Part shown: piece by piece, positions 33,781 to 45,600 of the stretch
Position numbering within the stretch: position 1 is the stretch's first letter
How the letters are laid out: each line of letters starts with the position of its first letter
Assembly: GCF_020740795.1 (NCBI RefSeq)
Contig: NC_067304.1
Span: forward strand, 3,648,056-3,712,055
Direction of reading: 5' to 3'
From: Apus apus
Taxonomy: Eukaryota; Chordata; Aves; Apodiformes; Apodidae
DNA length: 64,000 nucleotides
Program-made: the position numbers and the translations under genes
The notes under the pieces: generated by a model
The model's database searches: none
The model's input: the letters and a program-made list of their open reading frames with translations, nothing else
What the model was told of the DNA's origin: nothing

Positions 33781-36193
33781 GTGAGCCCCCGCTTCTCCCC
33801 GGCCCCCATTCCCTCCCAACCCAGCCCCGGGTACCCGCAGTTCCCCCCCCCTCGACCGAGGGCGCGGGGCCCCGGGCTCAGCCAGCTCCGCTCCCCCCCC
33901 CGCAGGCCCGGCGGTGCGCGGCCCCGGCGCGGACTCGGAGGAGGATGAGGATGAGGATGAGTGGCCTTCGCTGGAGAAGGCGGCAGCGGCGGCCAGACGG
34001 AGCGGGGAGTACGGCGGCGAGGTGGAGGTGGACCCCGAGGATGAGAAAGCCATCGAGATGTTCATGAACAAGAACCCACCGCTGAGGTGAGAGAGGAGGC
34101 TGGGACGGGGCAGTGGCCCAGACGCCCCAGCAAGGCCCCTGACCTGCTCCCCTCCTGGCTCGGCCCCAGGCGCACGCTGGCAGACATCATCGTGGAGAAG
34201 ATCACGGAGAAGCAGACGGAGGTGGAGACGGCGCTGTCGGAGGTCTCGGGCTGTCCCATGCCCCAGCTCGACCCCCGCGTCCTGGAGGTCTACAGGGGGG
34301 TCAGGGAGGTATGGCCAAAGCTGCTCTGCCCCAGGGGTCCAGCAGACACGGTGCTGAGCTCCACAGACACCAGCTCTGCCCACTGCTCTCCCTCAGAGAG
34401 GCTGCCCCCATCCTGACTCTGCACAGGTCCCTCTGTGTTACCTGCACTTTGCGTCATATCAGTCACGGAAGGGTCCAGAGAGTGACCTGAGCACCATGCT
34501 CAGAATGATCCTTCTTGCTAGAGATGCTGAGGGAGGAGATGAACTTTCACACGGTCATGGGACAAGTTTCACAGCCTTGCTGTCCATGCCCGTATGTCAC
34601 AAGCTAGCCTTTATCTGTTTATTTTAAGGTGCTGTCCAAGTACAGGAGTGGGAAACTCCCCAAGGCATTTAAAATCATTCCTGCCTTGTCCAACTGGGAG
34701 CAGATCCTCTACATCACAGAGCCCGAGGCGTGGACAGCAGCTGCCATGTACCAAGCCACCAGGTAAGATCATCTCTGGGAGCTGCTGATGGGGGATTCTT
34801 TAGCTTTTCCTTTCCGTAACTGGAACTAATTTACAAAATGCCAGCCTGTCCCCAGCTTGTCATACCTTGTGCTTTGCTTTTCCCAGGATATTTTCATCCA
34901 ACCTGAAGGAGAGGATGGCTCAGAGGTTCTACAACCTGGTGCTGCTGCCGCGGATCAGGGATGACATTGCTGAGTACAAGCGCCTCAATTTTCACCTCTA
35001 CATGGCTTTGAAGAAGGCTCTGTTCAAGCCAGCAGCCTGGTTCAAAGGTAGGGACTCCCTTCTGACCCTTGCTTGGCTCTGATCTGGCTCTTGTCTGGCA
35101 GCCTGAGGGTGTTTGGGGCTCGTGTCACAGCAGGGAGATGCTGTGAGGCCTGTAACAGCAGTTGGTGCAGGAGCTGGTACCTCCTGGGCTCAGATGTGTC
35201 CTGAGATAGAAGGGGCTGAGCCCCACAGCTCTGCCGGCTGCTGTGGGACAAGCAGTGCCTCATTCTTGCCCTCCCCAGGGATCCTCATCCCCCTGTGTGA
35301 GTCGGGGACCTGCACGCTGCGGGAGGCCATCATCATCGGCAGCATCCTCACCAAGTGCTCCATCCCTGTCCTGCACTCCAGGTAACACTCTGGGAGCCCG
35401 GGGTGGGGGCAGCTCTTCTCCCTGAGGGACACGGGTGCAACACTCAGATCTCTCCCTCAGCCTTGACGGCATCGCAGAGCTGGGGGGTTCACTCAGCTCC
35501 CTCTGGGGTTGGGATTCAAGGCTCAGTGTTGGGTTTGTCACCTGGTGCCTGGTGCCCTGTGGCTCCTGCCCTCACCTGCTGCCCGTGTCCCATGGCTCCT
35601 GCCTTCCCCTGCTCCCTGTGTCCCATGGCTCCTGCCTTCCCCTGCTCTCTGTGTCCTATGGCTCCTGCCCTCACCTCTGCCTGTGTCCCGTGGCTCCTGC
35701 CTTCCCCTGCTCCCTGTGTCCCGTGGCTCCTGCCCTCACCTGCTCCCTGTGTCCTGTGGCTCCTGCCTTCCCCTGCTCCCTGCCTTCCCCTGCTCCCCGT
35801 CTCCCGTGTCCCCTGCCCTCACCTCTGCCCGTGTCCCGCAGCGCGGCCATGCTGAAGCTGGCTGAGATGCAGTACAGCGGCGCCAACAGCATCTTCCTGC
35901 GGCTGCTGATCGACAAGAAGTACGCGCTGCCCTTCCGCGTGGTGGACGCCCTCGTCTTCCACTTCCTGGCCTTCCGCACGGACCAGCGGGTCCTGCCCGT
36001 GCTGTGGCACCAGAGCTTCCTGGCCTTCGCCCAGCGCTACAAGGAGGACCTCTCCTCGGAGCAGAAGGAGGCTTTGCTGGAGCTGCTCAAGTTCCACAGC
36101 CACCCGCAGATCTCGCCGGAGATCCGGAGGGAGCTGGTGAACTCCAAGACGCGGGATGTGGAGGGGCAGCAGCCGCCTGTGGCCATGGAGTGA
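33513..36193 (+). CDS. BYSL: BYSL bystin (complete CDS, 7 exons)
   Basis: Bystin (yeast Enp1) is needed for 18S rRNA processing and 40S pre-ribosome maturation in the nucleolus and cytoplasm; in mammals it was also described as an adhesion partner of trophinin and tastin. Exons are 33513-33780, 33906-34086, 34170-34308, 34629-34762, 34887-35047, 35279-35381 and 35842-36193, all GT/AG, giving 445 aa against 437 in human. The N-terminal third is variable and charged: an EEEEEE run near 40-45, [20 protein letters not shown] around 57-76, and an acidic [11 protein letters not shown] stretch at 99-109. From about residue 150 the bystin domain is nearly identical to human ([49 protein letters not shown]). 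The start follows GCGGCC. Confidence 0.98.
33906..34086 (+). CDS. BYSL: BYSL coding exon 2
   Basis: 181 nt, with an acidic GAGGAGGATGAG-type repeat (residues 99-108), then [18 protein letters not shown], which is strongly conserved. Acceptor CCCCGCAG, donor CTGAG|GTGAGA. Confidence 0.96.
34170..34308 (+). CDS. BYSL: BYSL coding exon 3
   Basis: 139 nt, encoding [20 protein letters not shown] and [17 protein letters not shown], the start of the bystin domain. Acceptor GGCCCCAG, donor AGGGAG|GTATGG. Confidence 0.96.
34629..34762 (+). CDS. BYSL: BYSL coding exon 4
   Basis: 134 nt, encoding [20 protein letters not shown] through AAAMYQATR. Acceptor TATTTTAAG, donor ACCAG|GTAAGA. Confidence 0.96.
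34887..35047 (+). CDS. BYSL: BYSL coding exon 5
   Basis: 161 nt, encoding [20 protein letters not shown] through [11 protein letters not shown]. Acceptor TTTCCCAG, donor TCAAAG|GTAGGG. Confidence 0.96.
35279..35381 (+). CDS. BYSL: BYSL coding exon 6
   Basis: 103 nt, encoding [20 protein letters not shown] through SIPVLHS. Acceptor CTCCCCAG, donor CTCCAG|GTAACA. Reading on into the intron meets TAA at once. Confidence 0.96.
35535..35841 (+). repeat. 33-bp minisatellite filling BYSL intron 6
   Basis: The core TGGCTCCTGCC recurs at 35560, 35593, 35626, 35659, 35691, 35724 and 35757, a 33-bp period with one 32-bp step. Each unit continues with a pyrimidine-rich CCTGCTCCCTGTGTCC(C/T). Degenerate units run into the true acceptor (CTCTGCCCGTGTCCCGCAG). 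Units contain no stop codon in the exon 7 frame, so spurious long open frames arise here. Confidence 0.92.
35842..36193 (+). CDS. BYSL: BYSL coding exon 7 and stop
   Basis: 352 nt including TGA at 36191-36193. It encodes [20 protein letters not shown] through the C-terminus QPPVAME. The acceptor GTGTCCCGCAG ends the minisatellite-filled intron. Confidence 0.96.
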
Positions 36194-36447
36194 GCAGGGA
36201 GAGGCAGGAAAAGCTGCAGCCCACCCTGCTCCTGGGACACTGCTGGAGGAAGTTGGGAGAGTGGTGCATGAGTGGAGCATCTGTCCTGGGATTTCACTGC
36301 TCCAACTGGGTGCTTGGACAGGTTGGTGCCCATAGAGCTGGAGGGGGCTCTCTGCACTGCTTGTCACAGGGCAGGGCAGCCCCTGTCCCACCCGGGAACC
36401 TGGTGCCACCCACACCCTGGAGGGTCTGACCTGTTCCTGTATTTGAA

Positions 36448-36453
36448 AATAAA
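36448..36453 (+). terminator. BYSL: BYSL polyadenylation signal AATAAA
   Basis: First AATAAA after the BYSL stop, 255 nt downstream, implying a compact 3'UTR of about 275 nt. Confidence 0.8.
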
Positions 36454-36469
36454 ACCCGAGCCGTGTCCA

Positions 36470-37845
36470 TCAGTCAGGGCTGGTTCTGCCCCGCAGCTGC
36501 CTCACATCCCTGCACGGTTCTGCCCTGTCCTCTCCCCTCCTTGTCCTGTCCCCAGCAGGTGGCAGAGCAAAGCCTTCAGCCCCGGGCTCCTCGCAGAGCT
36601 GGAGATTGTGTCTGCCCTGCTGGTGCTGTCCCCAAATTGCAGAGGGATCCCAGTGCATCCCCTCCTCCTTCCCTGTGCCCTGCCCAGGGGCTCCTCCCTG
36701 TGCTGTGCCCTGCCCTTGTGCGAGTGGGCAAAGGAACAGTGTTGGGACCCTCAGGCTGTTCCAGAGCCCAAAACTGCTCTTGGGTGGAGAAAAACATGTT
36801 GATTCTTGAGTTTCCCTGAGGCTGGTGGTCACCAGGCAGCAACAGGCTATGGAGCTGCTGCATCCCAGCTGCTGCTGGCAGCAGGGCCTGAGCATGGCCA
36901 GGGGCAGAGGCGAGGGCAGCCCAGCTGTGCCTGGCCCCATCCCCATCCTGCCTCCAGAATGCCATCCACCTTCCCCAGGGTTTTTCCTGGAACACTCAGC
37001 AAGGCTGGTGAAGCCGTGGGGCCACTGTCCTCGCCTGGCTGCTGAGGCCACATGCCTGGCCCACTCGTGGCACCCTGTCCACACCCACACATCCCTTCTA
37101 CTGGAAAACCCAGTGGGGGCTTTTCCTCCCATGACCCCCCAGGTGCTGCACTTACCCTGGGGAACTGCCAGTGGGGACGCTGTGATGCTGCAGGGTCGGT
37201 GCTTTGCCAGCACCTCTTCTTCCTATGAAACCAGCACAAATTCCTGCTGGTGCAGCCTAAGGAGAAAAGGCCCTGCAGCTCCCCTGAGCTGCAGGCTGGG
37301 CTCAGGACAGCCACCTCCTGTCTTTGCTTCTCCTGAGTGTTGCCACCTTCTCTGTGACAGTGGTGGTGGCAGAAGCCACGTGAAGCAGAGCAGCACACCA
37401 AGCCCGGGCTGGTTACACCACAGAGCGTCTCCTTGCCTGCCTGATTTTATCTCCTTTCTTTAAAGCAGCCAGAAGCTGATGAGCGTGAGAGATGGCTCAG
37501 GCTCTCACCACCCTGCAGCACCACCTGAGCTGCTGCAGGACAGTGTTTGGTCCCACTTTCACCCCCCTCCATCCGTGAGCTGAGCTCTTGGTGATTCCAA
37601 TGTGTTCATCAGCTGCTGCAGCATCAATCTTGAACCTCTCAGCAGGGTTGGAGCTGGCTGGTTGTGTCCTGCCTGCTCCTTGTTTCATCCTGCGCTTGTG
37701 GCTCCTGGAAATGCAGGGCTGGAGCCTCCAGGAGCTGCCCGAGGAGATCCCCCAGCTGATGGGGTCCCACCCCAGGGCAGTTCAGGATAGAGGCAGGAGC
37801 TCTGCGAGGGAAGGATTGCAAAGGGAAACCCTTGAGGCCTTCATA
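36470..37845. other. Gap between convergent BYSL and CCND3 ends
   Basis: About 1.4 kb of GC-moderate sequence between two facing polyadenylation signals. Several long open frames on both strands have no recognisable family and no splice context. I see no RNA gene or mobile element. Confidence 0.7.
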
Positions 37846-37849
37846 CTTG

Positions 37850-39530
37850 TTTAAAATACTTTATTGAACGTCGTACGGTTCTCTGATTCTCCCAGCAGTG
37901 GGACTCCTGTGTGTGAACACCAAACTAGTTTACTCTTAAATTAAAACTCATTTATATATAAAAATTCTTTTTTTCATTTTGTACAGAAAGGCTCTGCACG
38001 ACCCCTGGCCCTCCTGCTAGCAGGAGCCAGTGGCAGACAGATCTTCTTGACAAGTCAGGCGAGTGGAAGAACAGCAGCCCCATTTTTTTTTTCCACCTGA
38101 TAAGACTTTTGTTTCTAGTGGCATCCAAAAAGGAACTTTTCTACCTCCTTTCCCACATCCCCCACAGGAGGACAACAGCCACAGATCCACATGTCCAGAG
38201 GTCACCAAGCAGCAAGTCTGCCTCCCATCCCTGCAGAGTCTCTCTGGCTTCTCCTCGTTAATACAATTTTACTATTTAATGGTTTTTTTTTCCTCTTAGA
38301 AAAGCAGCATTATTTTTTTTTTATTTTAAACACTTTTTATAAAAACTAACAGACAGGATCAACAACAATACAAAAATGCAATCGCTTTTCAACTCAAGTG
38401 CGCAGCAAAATTTTCCACCCTAGAAGGACACAACTCGGACCCACACGGAGAGAGATGCAGCCCCCTCCTGAACATGATCCCAGATCCCTGCCTTGGAGGA
38501 GTGAAGATGCATTTCAGACTATAGCAGCACATTCAAATATATTTCTTATAACCTAGTCTGATGCCTAAGCTACCTAAAAAAAAAAACAACCAACCCAAAC
38601 CATTGCCCAGGGAGCTAGGGAAGGGGATGAAGGGTGAAGGCACTCTTTTGGAAGGAGAGGAGACCAAGGAACTGCAAAGTCTTCCTCCCTCCTCATTTCC
38701 CAGCAGTTACCAATAAATTAAGCAGCCTCAGTGGGGCAGCAGAAAGCCAAGGGGATTTGCTGGGGTTCGCACAAGGGGGGACACACCTTCCCCCAACTGC
38801 ACCCAATCACCCAGGAGGCTGCTCCCCAAGGCCAGGACTCCTGCTCTCCATGCAGACAAGGGAGCACGTTCCCCCCCCGGCAAGCCAAAAACCCACAAAT
38901 CCCAACTCCAACGGCAACAAGAAACAAGCCACACGTTTCCCCTCCAAGCAGAAGCAGCCCCGCCACCCCCAGGAGCCACAGGAATCTGGCACAAAGCAAC
39001 TGGGACCAAGGGGCCAACCAGCACCTGCTCCCTCCTCCCAGACACTCAGTTCTCTCTCCTGAGCCCCTCAGCACCCCAGCCTGGGGAGGGAGGTTGGGGG
39101 GTTAGAAGGATTTTGGTCACGTAGGCCAGGGTGAGCAGCTCACTATCCATGATTGATGGCCCACAGGGGGCTGGAAGTCATCACAGTAACCCCCTCCGAG
39201 GAGATGGTGACCAGCAGCCAGCCAGGCTACCAGGAATTCAAGCTGAGCAACATTTTGTAACTTCATCGTGGCTTTTGCTCTCCCTCCCCAGTAATTCTTG
39301 TGCCCTGCCACCATGGAAAAGGGTCACTTCACCCCAGCCACCTGCAGCAGCCAGCCCGGCCGCCCGCTCCCACAGGCGAGCACAGATCCTGCTCTGCCCT
39401 CCCAGCAAGCAGAGCAGATCCTCAGCAGGATGGGTGGAGGGGCTGAGGGAGGGGTAGGTGGGATGCAGCGACCTGTCGGTGTCCAGGGCAAGGTCCCGTG
39501 GTGACGCTGGGTGGCCCCGGGAAGGGGCTG
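37850..39530 (-). other. CCND3: CCND3 3'UTR
   Basis: Sequence between the CCND3 stop and the distal AATAAA. The distal third (about 37920-38400) is sharply AT-rich with A/T tracts, while 38.6-39.5 kb is GC-moderate. The AU-rich part is the likely site of message-stability control, as known for D-type cyclins; that is inference. Confidence 0.65.
37860..37865 (-). terminator. CCND3: CCND3 distal polyadenylation signal AATAAA
   Basis: TTTATT on the plus strand. It would give a 3'UTR of about 1.67 kb. A proximal AATAAA lies at 38325-38320, so two 3'UTR lengths are possible. Confidence 0.65.
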
Positions 39531-39692
39531 TCACAGGTTGATGTCCGTGACGTCTGTGGGGGTGCTGGTGGGCTGGCTGGCTGGGTAGGCAGCAGTCTTG
39601 GCTGTGCTGTATTCCTGCTGGGTTTGGGATGCCTGTTTCAGGCCCTCAGCTAAGGCTGCCTCAATCTGCTCCTGACAGGCTTTCAGGCAGTC
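39531..39692 (-). CDS. CCND3: CCND3 coding exon 5
   Basis: 162 nt including TGA at 39533-39531. It begins [14 protein letters not shown] after TCCCACAG and ends in the conserved [11 protein letters not shown] with Thr283. The middle ([19 protein letters not shown]) is divergent and disordered. Confidence 0.96.
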   Translation of the reverse strand, partial: DCLKACQEQIEAALAEGLKQASQTQQEYSTAKTAAYPASQPTSTPTDVTDINL

Positions 39693-42600
39693 CTGTGGGA
39701 GAAGAAGTGAGACAAGAGGCTTCAGTTTTCTGCTGCTTAGAGGTGGGAGCCTTATAAATAGCTCTGAGCAGCTGCTGGGCTACGTCTCTGGCCCCTGGAG
39801 CATCTAAACACACAAGACAAAGAAGCCTTTCTCCAACAAGGGGCATCTCCAGCTTGTCTGTACTTTACAACCCCTGCACCAGGAGAAGACCCACGCTCTG
39901 GCTGTCTTCTCCCCATGTCCCTGCATGACCATGTTGTTGCAGAATAGACAACTGCCCATCAGAGCTTCCCAAAGCATCCGAGCTTGTGCCTGGATGCAGT
40001 GGGTGATTTTGGTACCACTGTAGCCAGCTGCTGCCAACAACCCAGAGAGTGGAGCAGCACAGCCCTGCACAGGTTGTATCAGCCTTTACAACCAAAACTT
40101 CCCAGATCCATGACTGATGGCCAGTGTTCAGCAGCATGGATGCACACAGGGACTGTGGAGCCCCACCTGCCTCCCCCCTGAGCTCTACAGCCTGGGTCTC
40201 TCAGAGCTCCCTGCACCTCTGCTCCCAGTCACCCTCCTGCAGCTCTGCCTCCCCCCATCCCTCCCCAGATCCGAGCCCAGACAGGGTGAATCCCATGGGA
40301 TGCCCTGGCTGGTGCACACCCCATTGCTTTGGGGATCTCTGAGGCAGCTGGACATGACCCTTCCAGACCCAACAGCCACGTGTTCCCTACAACACCACAC
40401 GCTGGGTCGTTACGAGGACGATGCTGTGGCCACGTAGCTTCTCACAAGGCTTGTACCCTCCTGCTCCCACCCTGGGGAGCCCCGTCTGACTCAACCGCCG
40501 TTCCCCAGGGCACCCGCTGCTGGGGACACACCAATCCCACAAACAGGAAGGCACAGGGGATGCCAAGCAGTGACATTATCATTTGTAACCCTCCACTGTT
40601 TTTCCCCCCCACACGAGCTGTCAGCAGAGGAGGAAACTCCTCCACTCGGGACACCCCAGCGCTGTGGTGCCCCCAGAGCTGGGGAGCAGCAGGTCCCGGC
40701 TCTCTCCAGGGGCACAAGGTGGCAATTTCACACCTCGGAGCCAGGCTGGACACCCCGGGGCTGCGTGTGCCGGCTGGATATTGTCACACACTGAAATCTC
40801 TTACCAGGAATCCACCACCGGTTCTTAGAAACTGACAGAGGATGTGGCGAGCGAAAATAGCAACGCCCACCTCCCCTTCCCCGGCCGCTTCCCGTCAGCG
40901 CGGCCTCCCGCCCGCAGCAGCTCCCTGCAGGGCCTCCCGCAGGGCCAGCCCGTGCCCGGCCTCTCCAGCCACAGCCAGAGATGCTCCAAGCCAGCTTGGC
41001 CACACACAGCCAGGCTGGTGAAGCCTCAGGGGTGACAGCCCAGCTTGCCCCCTGCTCTGCAGGGCAGCCGTGCTGTTGCGGCTCTGGCTCGGACACCCCG
41101 TGGGGCTGGTCCTGCTCCGTGAGGGGTGAGGGATGGAGTCCAGAGAGGCTCCAAACCTTTCCCAGAGTTCTGCCACAGGCAGCAGCAGGTCAGCCTCAGT
41201 GTGATGGCAACAGCTCCTGCCGGCCGTGGAGCCAGCACAGCCCTGCACCATCATCCCCCTCCACAGCCCCAGCACTGCCTGGCTGAGCTTTGGCAGCTGT
41301 GGGAAGGGGGATCACCCCTCCAGTGCAAAGGGGAAACTGAGTCACAGCCCAGCGACACTATAAGGCCAGGTTCAGGAAGAAGCACCAATACCACACACAG
41401 GAGGCCAAGGCCGGGTGCTTCCCCAGGAGCCCTGCAAGGCTGTGCACACATCCCTGGGGCTTCCTCGGGCTACGGGAGCTGCTCTGTGCAGCACCTCGCC
41501 CTGAGCAGGCTGGGAGGCAGGAGTTGCCTCCTCCGGGCTGAGGAGGGGGGAAGAGTGGGCTGGAGGGCAGCAGAGGTGTGCCGGGCTCCATTTCACCTCC
41601 CCACCCTCCTGGTGCCCTCCCTGCTTCCCACCTGTTCCGTTCACCAGCCCTGACCCAGAGCAGGTTTCAGGCCCTTCCCCATTCACCGCAGCAGCTTGGG
41701 AGCAGCTGCTGCTCTGATTCACTCTTCAAACAGGCTCCAGCTAACAACAACAACAACTGAAGCCACAGAAATGGCTCAGGACCGCCCTCCTGCCCTGTCC
41801 CCTCCCTACCTGGACACAGCCCCCCCTGCATCGGCACCGGCTCCACTTCCAGCTCCCGGTGCTGCCCTCAGGGACTGTCACTCACCCCTGCTGTGGCACC
41901 AGCTCGGGCAGAAGAAAAGATCAAAAGGGGCCCCCGGCAGAAGAAAGGCTCCCAATTACGTCGCTGCACCAGGAGCAACCTGGGAATGCGGAGCCCAACA
42001 GGGTCCCCCTTGCCCACTCAAAGGATGTGGGGGGACACAGGCACTCCCTGCCATCCCAATGTCCCCAGCAAAGCCTCTGTGCCAACATCCTGATGCCCTT
42101 TGTGCCCCCGGCCCCCTTCCCTCCTGTCTGGGCACCTGCAACCAGACACCAGTGGAGGTTGGCAGATGCTGAGCCGGGCTTCTCCCTCTGCCCCATCCCA
42201 CTTTGTCAACCTGATCCCACCAACACCTGTACGTGCAGGGAACAGACGTTCCCCTTTGTGCTGCTTTTCAAAGGCTCCCAAGATCCGAGGCAGGAGCCAA
42301 ATGCAGCCATGGGACTGACCCAGGGTGCTGTGCCTAGAGATGCTTGCTCAGCTCAAGGCATTCAGGCATCCATGTCTCTAAGCATCTAAAGGATGAGTGG
42401 AAGGAGGATGGAGCCAGACTTTTCCCAGTAGTGCCTGGTGACAACAGAAGGGGCAATGGGCATAAGCTGGAACACAGGAAGTTCCATCTGAACATGAGGA
42501 AAAACTTATTTACTGTGAGAGTGACAAAGTACTGGAACAGGCTGCCCAGGGAGGTTGTGGAATCTCCTTTCCTGAAGACTGAAAACCTGCTTGGATGCCT

Positions 42601-45600
42601 CCTGTGGAATGTGCTCCAGGCCATCCTGCTTTAGCAGGAGGGTTGGACTAGATGATCTCTAGGTCAACATCATTATGAACAGCCCCACTTCCTCTCCCTT
42701 TGAGAGGAACAAGCAGCAGACAGAGTAAGGGTTTCCACCAGATCCAGCAGCACAACTGCTCTGCTCTTCCCCCTGGACACTCACCACCTCAGTGCCAGTG
42801 ATGCTGGCCAGCAGCTCAGTGATGGCCTCACCGGTGACACTGTCCGCGGAGACGGTCAGGCCGTGGATCGCTGCTCCGATACTGCCCGTCGCAATCATGG
42901 AGGGAGGGTACAGGGCAAACGTGTAGTCTAGAGCCAGGGCAAGGACAGAAGGGGCAGAAAGAAGCAGCTGTTAGCAAGGATGCACATGGCAAGTTCTCCA
43001 GACTGCAATTTCCCTGGAAAACTAGAGGGCCAGGCAGAGGGGTGTCTCCAGCTTGGCAGAGAAATGGGGATGGAGCAGTGGGAAACAGGCTGAGCAGCAC
43101 AGCCTCCTTAGGCTGCTTCTCAGGGTCTTTCTCACCAAAAGAAGTCCTGAAGATGAGGCTGGTCTAGTGACTTAGACCCAAGCTATAAAAGCTGATTCAA
43201 GCCTGCCTTTACCCTGGACTCCCTCCTGCACCAGGGGTGCCACGGTGGCTTTGCTCCCTCCTGGCATCTTTCAGGCACCCCCTAGGAGCCCCCAGGACCA
43301 TTATCCTGCTTTTTCAGGGACAGAAAACATGTCTTTGAGTAGCAAAATGCTCTGATTTGAATGAAGGCAGGCACTCAGCTCCCCAGAAAGCTGGTTGGAG
43401 ACCAGCCCCAGGTCACCCAGCAAGCCTGACTCAAGCCTGCAGTGGTCAGCCCACCTTCCCCAGCACCCTGGGGGGAGCAGGCACCCACCTGTGGCACACA
43501 GGGCAATAAAAGTCTGTGCATGTTTCTTCACCAGCTCCATCTTGTCCTTAGGCAGTGGGAGGTGATAGAGGATGTGAGCCAAGAAATCATTTGCTATCAC
43601 TGAGACCAGGTCCCACTTTAGCTTCTCCAGGACTAGAACCTCCCAATCCTGCAGAGTGAGACAGACAGACAGACAGACATTAGTCAGCGGGGCACAGCCA
43701 GACACTCCATCCCAAGTTGTGGTGCTCTCTCTAAGCATCTAACCAAGATTTCTGTAGTACCTTCCATGAGCCAGTCTCTGTGCAGGCTGCAAGCTGGGAA
43801 CAGATGGTAGGAAGGCTGGGTGCTTCCCCATGGATTTCAACAGGAGCCCAGGCTGCTCCTCTCATCTGCTCAGCCCCTCACAGGCTCTTCCAGCTCTGGG
43901 CATGAGTCCTCACACCAGCAAGAAAGCAAAGTGGAGAGCAGCCATGGGCAAGTGCTTGGCAGAGCCACCACCCAGCAAGTCCCAGTGCTACCAGATGGGA
44001 CCACCATGGTGGTACCAAAGCACCCATCCAACAAAGGTGTTAAGGGGTGCACCCTGATTAGAGCCTTAGCACAGCACTTGGGAGCCCTGCACTCAGTTCC
44101 TTGCTCTACCATCAATGTCAAGGTGACTTAGGTGGAGAAGCAGCTGAATCAAACCCAGAGGCCACAGACTGGTCTCACTGGGCTGGGTGGCTGTGATGTG
44201 ATGTCTGGGTATGACCATGCCACTGAGAGCAGTGTCAGGAGAGGCAAGAGCAACATCTTCCCAGGATCCTTTCCCTTCCCACCCCAGCAGGAATGTCTCG
44301 GGCAGCCCACGCCTCACAGCCTGAGCCTCTCTGCTGCTCCCTAATTCCCCCACGTCCTGAGCCACAGCTAAGATCTCTGGCCCCCAGTTTCTCTCCGTTT
44401 TCTGGATCAGCAGCAAATCTACTTTTGGCAACAAGGTCCAGGTGTGCCAGAAAGGCCACAGAAGATGCCCCCATGTCCCTCCACCCCTAGCAGAGGGTGA
44501 CAGCAGCCCTGCTGATGTGCTGGGAAAGAAAAACAACTTGCAGGAGCTGAAACTCCAGGTTTGGAAGGACAGAGCTGAACTGGGATTTGTATCAGGTATC
44601 TCCATTTCAGGGCCTAGTTTTACCCAGCAGAATATCTATTCTTTTTCCAAGCAGTTTAGGATGACAAGGTCAGTGCTGCCCACAGACGTGCCAAGGGGCT
44701 GCCAGAACAGATGGATTTGAAGAAGTGAGATTTTTCATTAGGGCAGATCTTAATTTTCTCTCTCTTTTTTTTTTTTTTTTCTTTTAAACCCACCCTTTCC
44801 CCTTACACAACAAGACCAGTTTGGAGTTGCTTAAATGAGCAGCGTTGCTCAACCTGCTCCAAACTCCCTATGAAGCCAAATGCACCATTTGCCATTTCAC
44901 AGCCCCCCCTTATCAAACCAGAAAGCCACGTGCTTTGCTCTGCAGGCTCACTGGTCTCCCAGATGGATGGCCAGCCTGCCAGTCCTGCTGGGCTTTTAAG
45001 CCAAATTCACAGGAGAAAAGCAAGAAGAAGCCTAGCAATGAGCTCCACAGCTCCAACTTTTGCAGAATCAGGGAGAAGGTCAAAAGGAGGACCTGGAGAT
45101 TGCTGCTCACAAACCAAACCCAACAGGGATCACTACACCTGAGGGGGAAGCTCCTGAGCACAGAGGGGACACCAGCTCAGCATCTACCTGGGCTCTTGTT
45201 CCTTGTCTTTCTTCCCAGAACTGCAAGCCACCTCCTGGAAGTCACCAGAGGCACATGATGCCCACCCTGGTGTGGCAGACAGCCTGTCCCTCCTGGGACA
45301 CATTTTGTCCTAAGAAGATCCAGGGTGGAAGTCAGCTCCGCTGCGAGACCTCACCTGGGACAGGCTGGTGCCACACCAGGACTGATGGGGGACAGCAGCT
45401 GTTTGCAGTGCACAAAAGCAGCTCTTTTCCAGCTAAGTACACAGGTCCATCCTCTTCTTAAAAACCTCCTTGTTACAAAAGGCCTGATCCCAGGACCCAG
45501 CCAGCACTTGAGATGCCAGCTGAAGGCGACGGGCGCCAAGGACTGTCACCGGCTCACAGGATTTAGCTCAGGGAAACCTCTTTCCTGCCAAACCACCCGG

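Noticed and set aside
33424-34383. 319-aa minus-strand open frame
   Set aside because: Antisense shadow of BYSL exons 1-3, which are certain on the plus strand.
35435-35841. Open frame upstream of and in frame with BYSL exon 7
   Set aside because: The 33-bp unit has no stop codons and is a multiple of three, so the frame stays open by repetition. From exon 6 the intron reads straight into TAA, so it cannot extend bystin.
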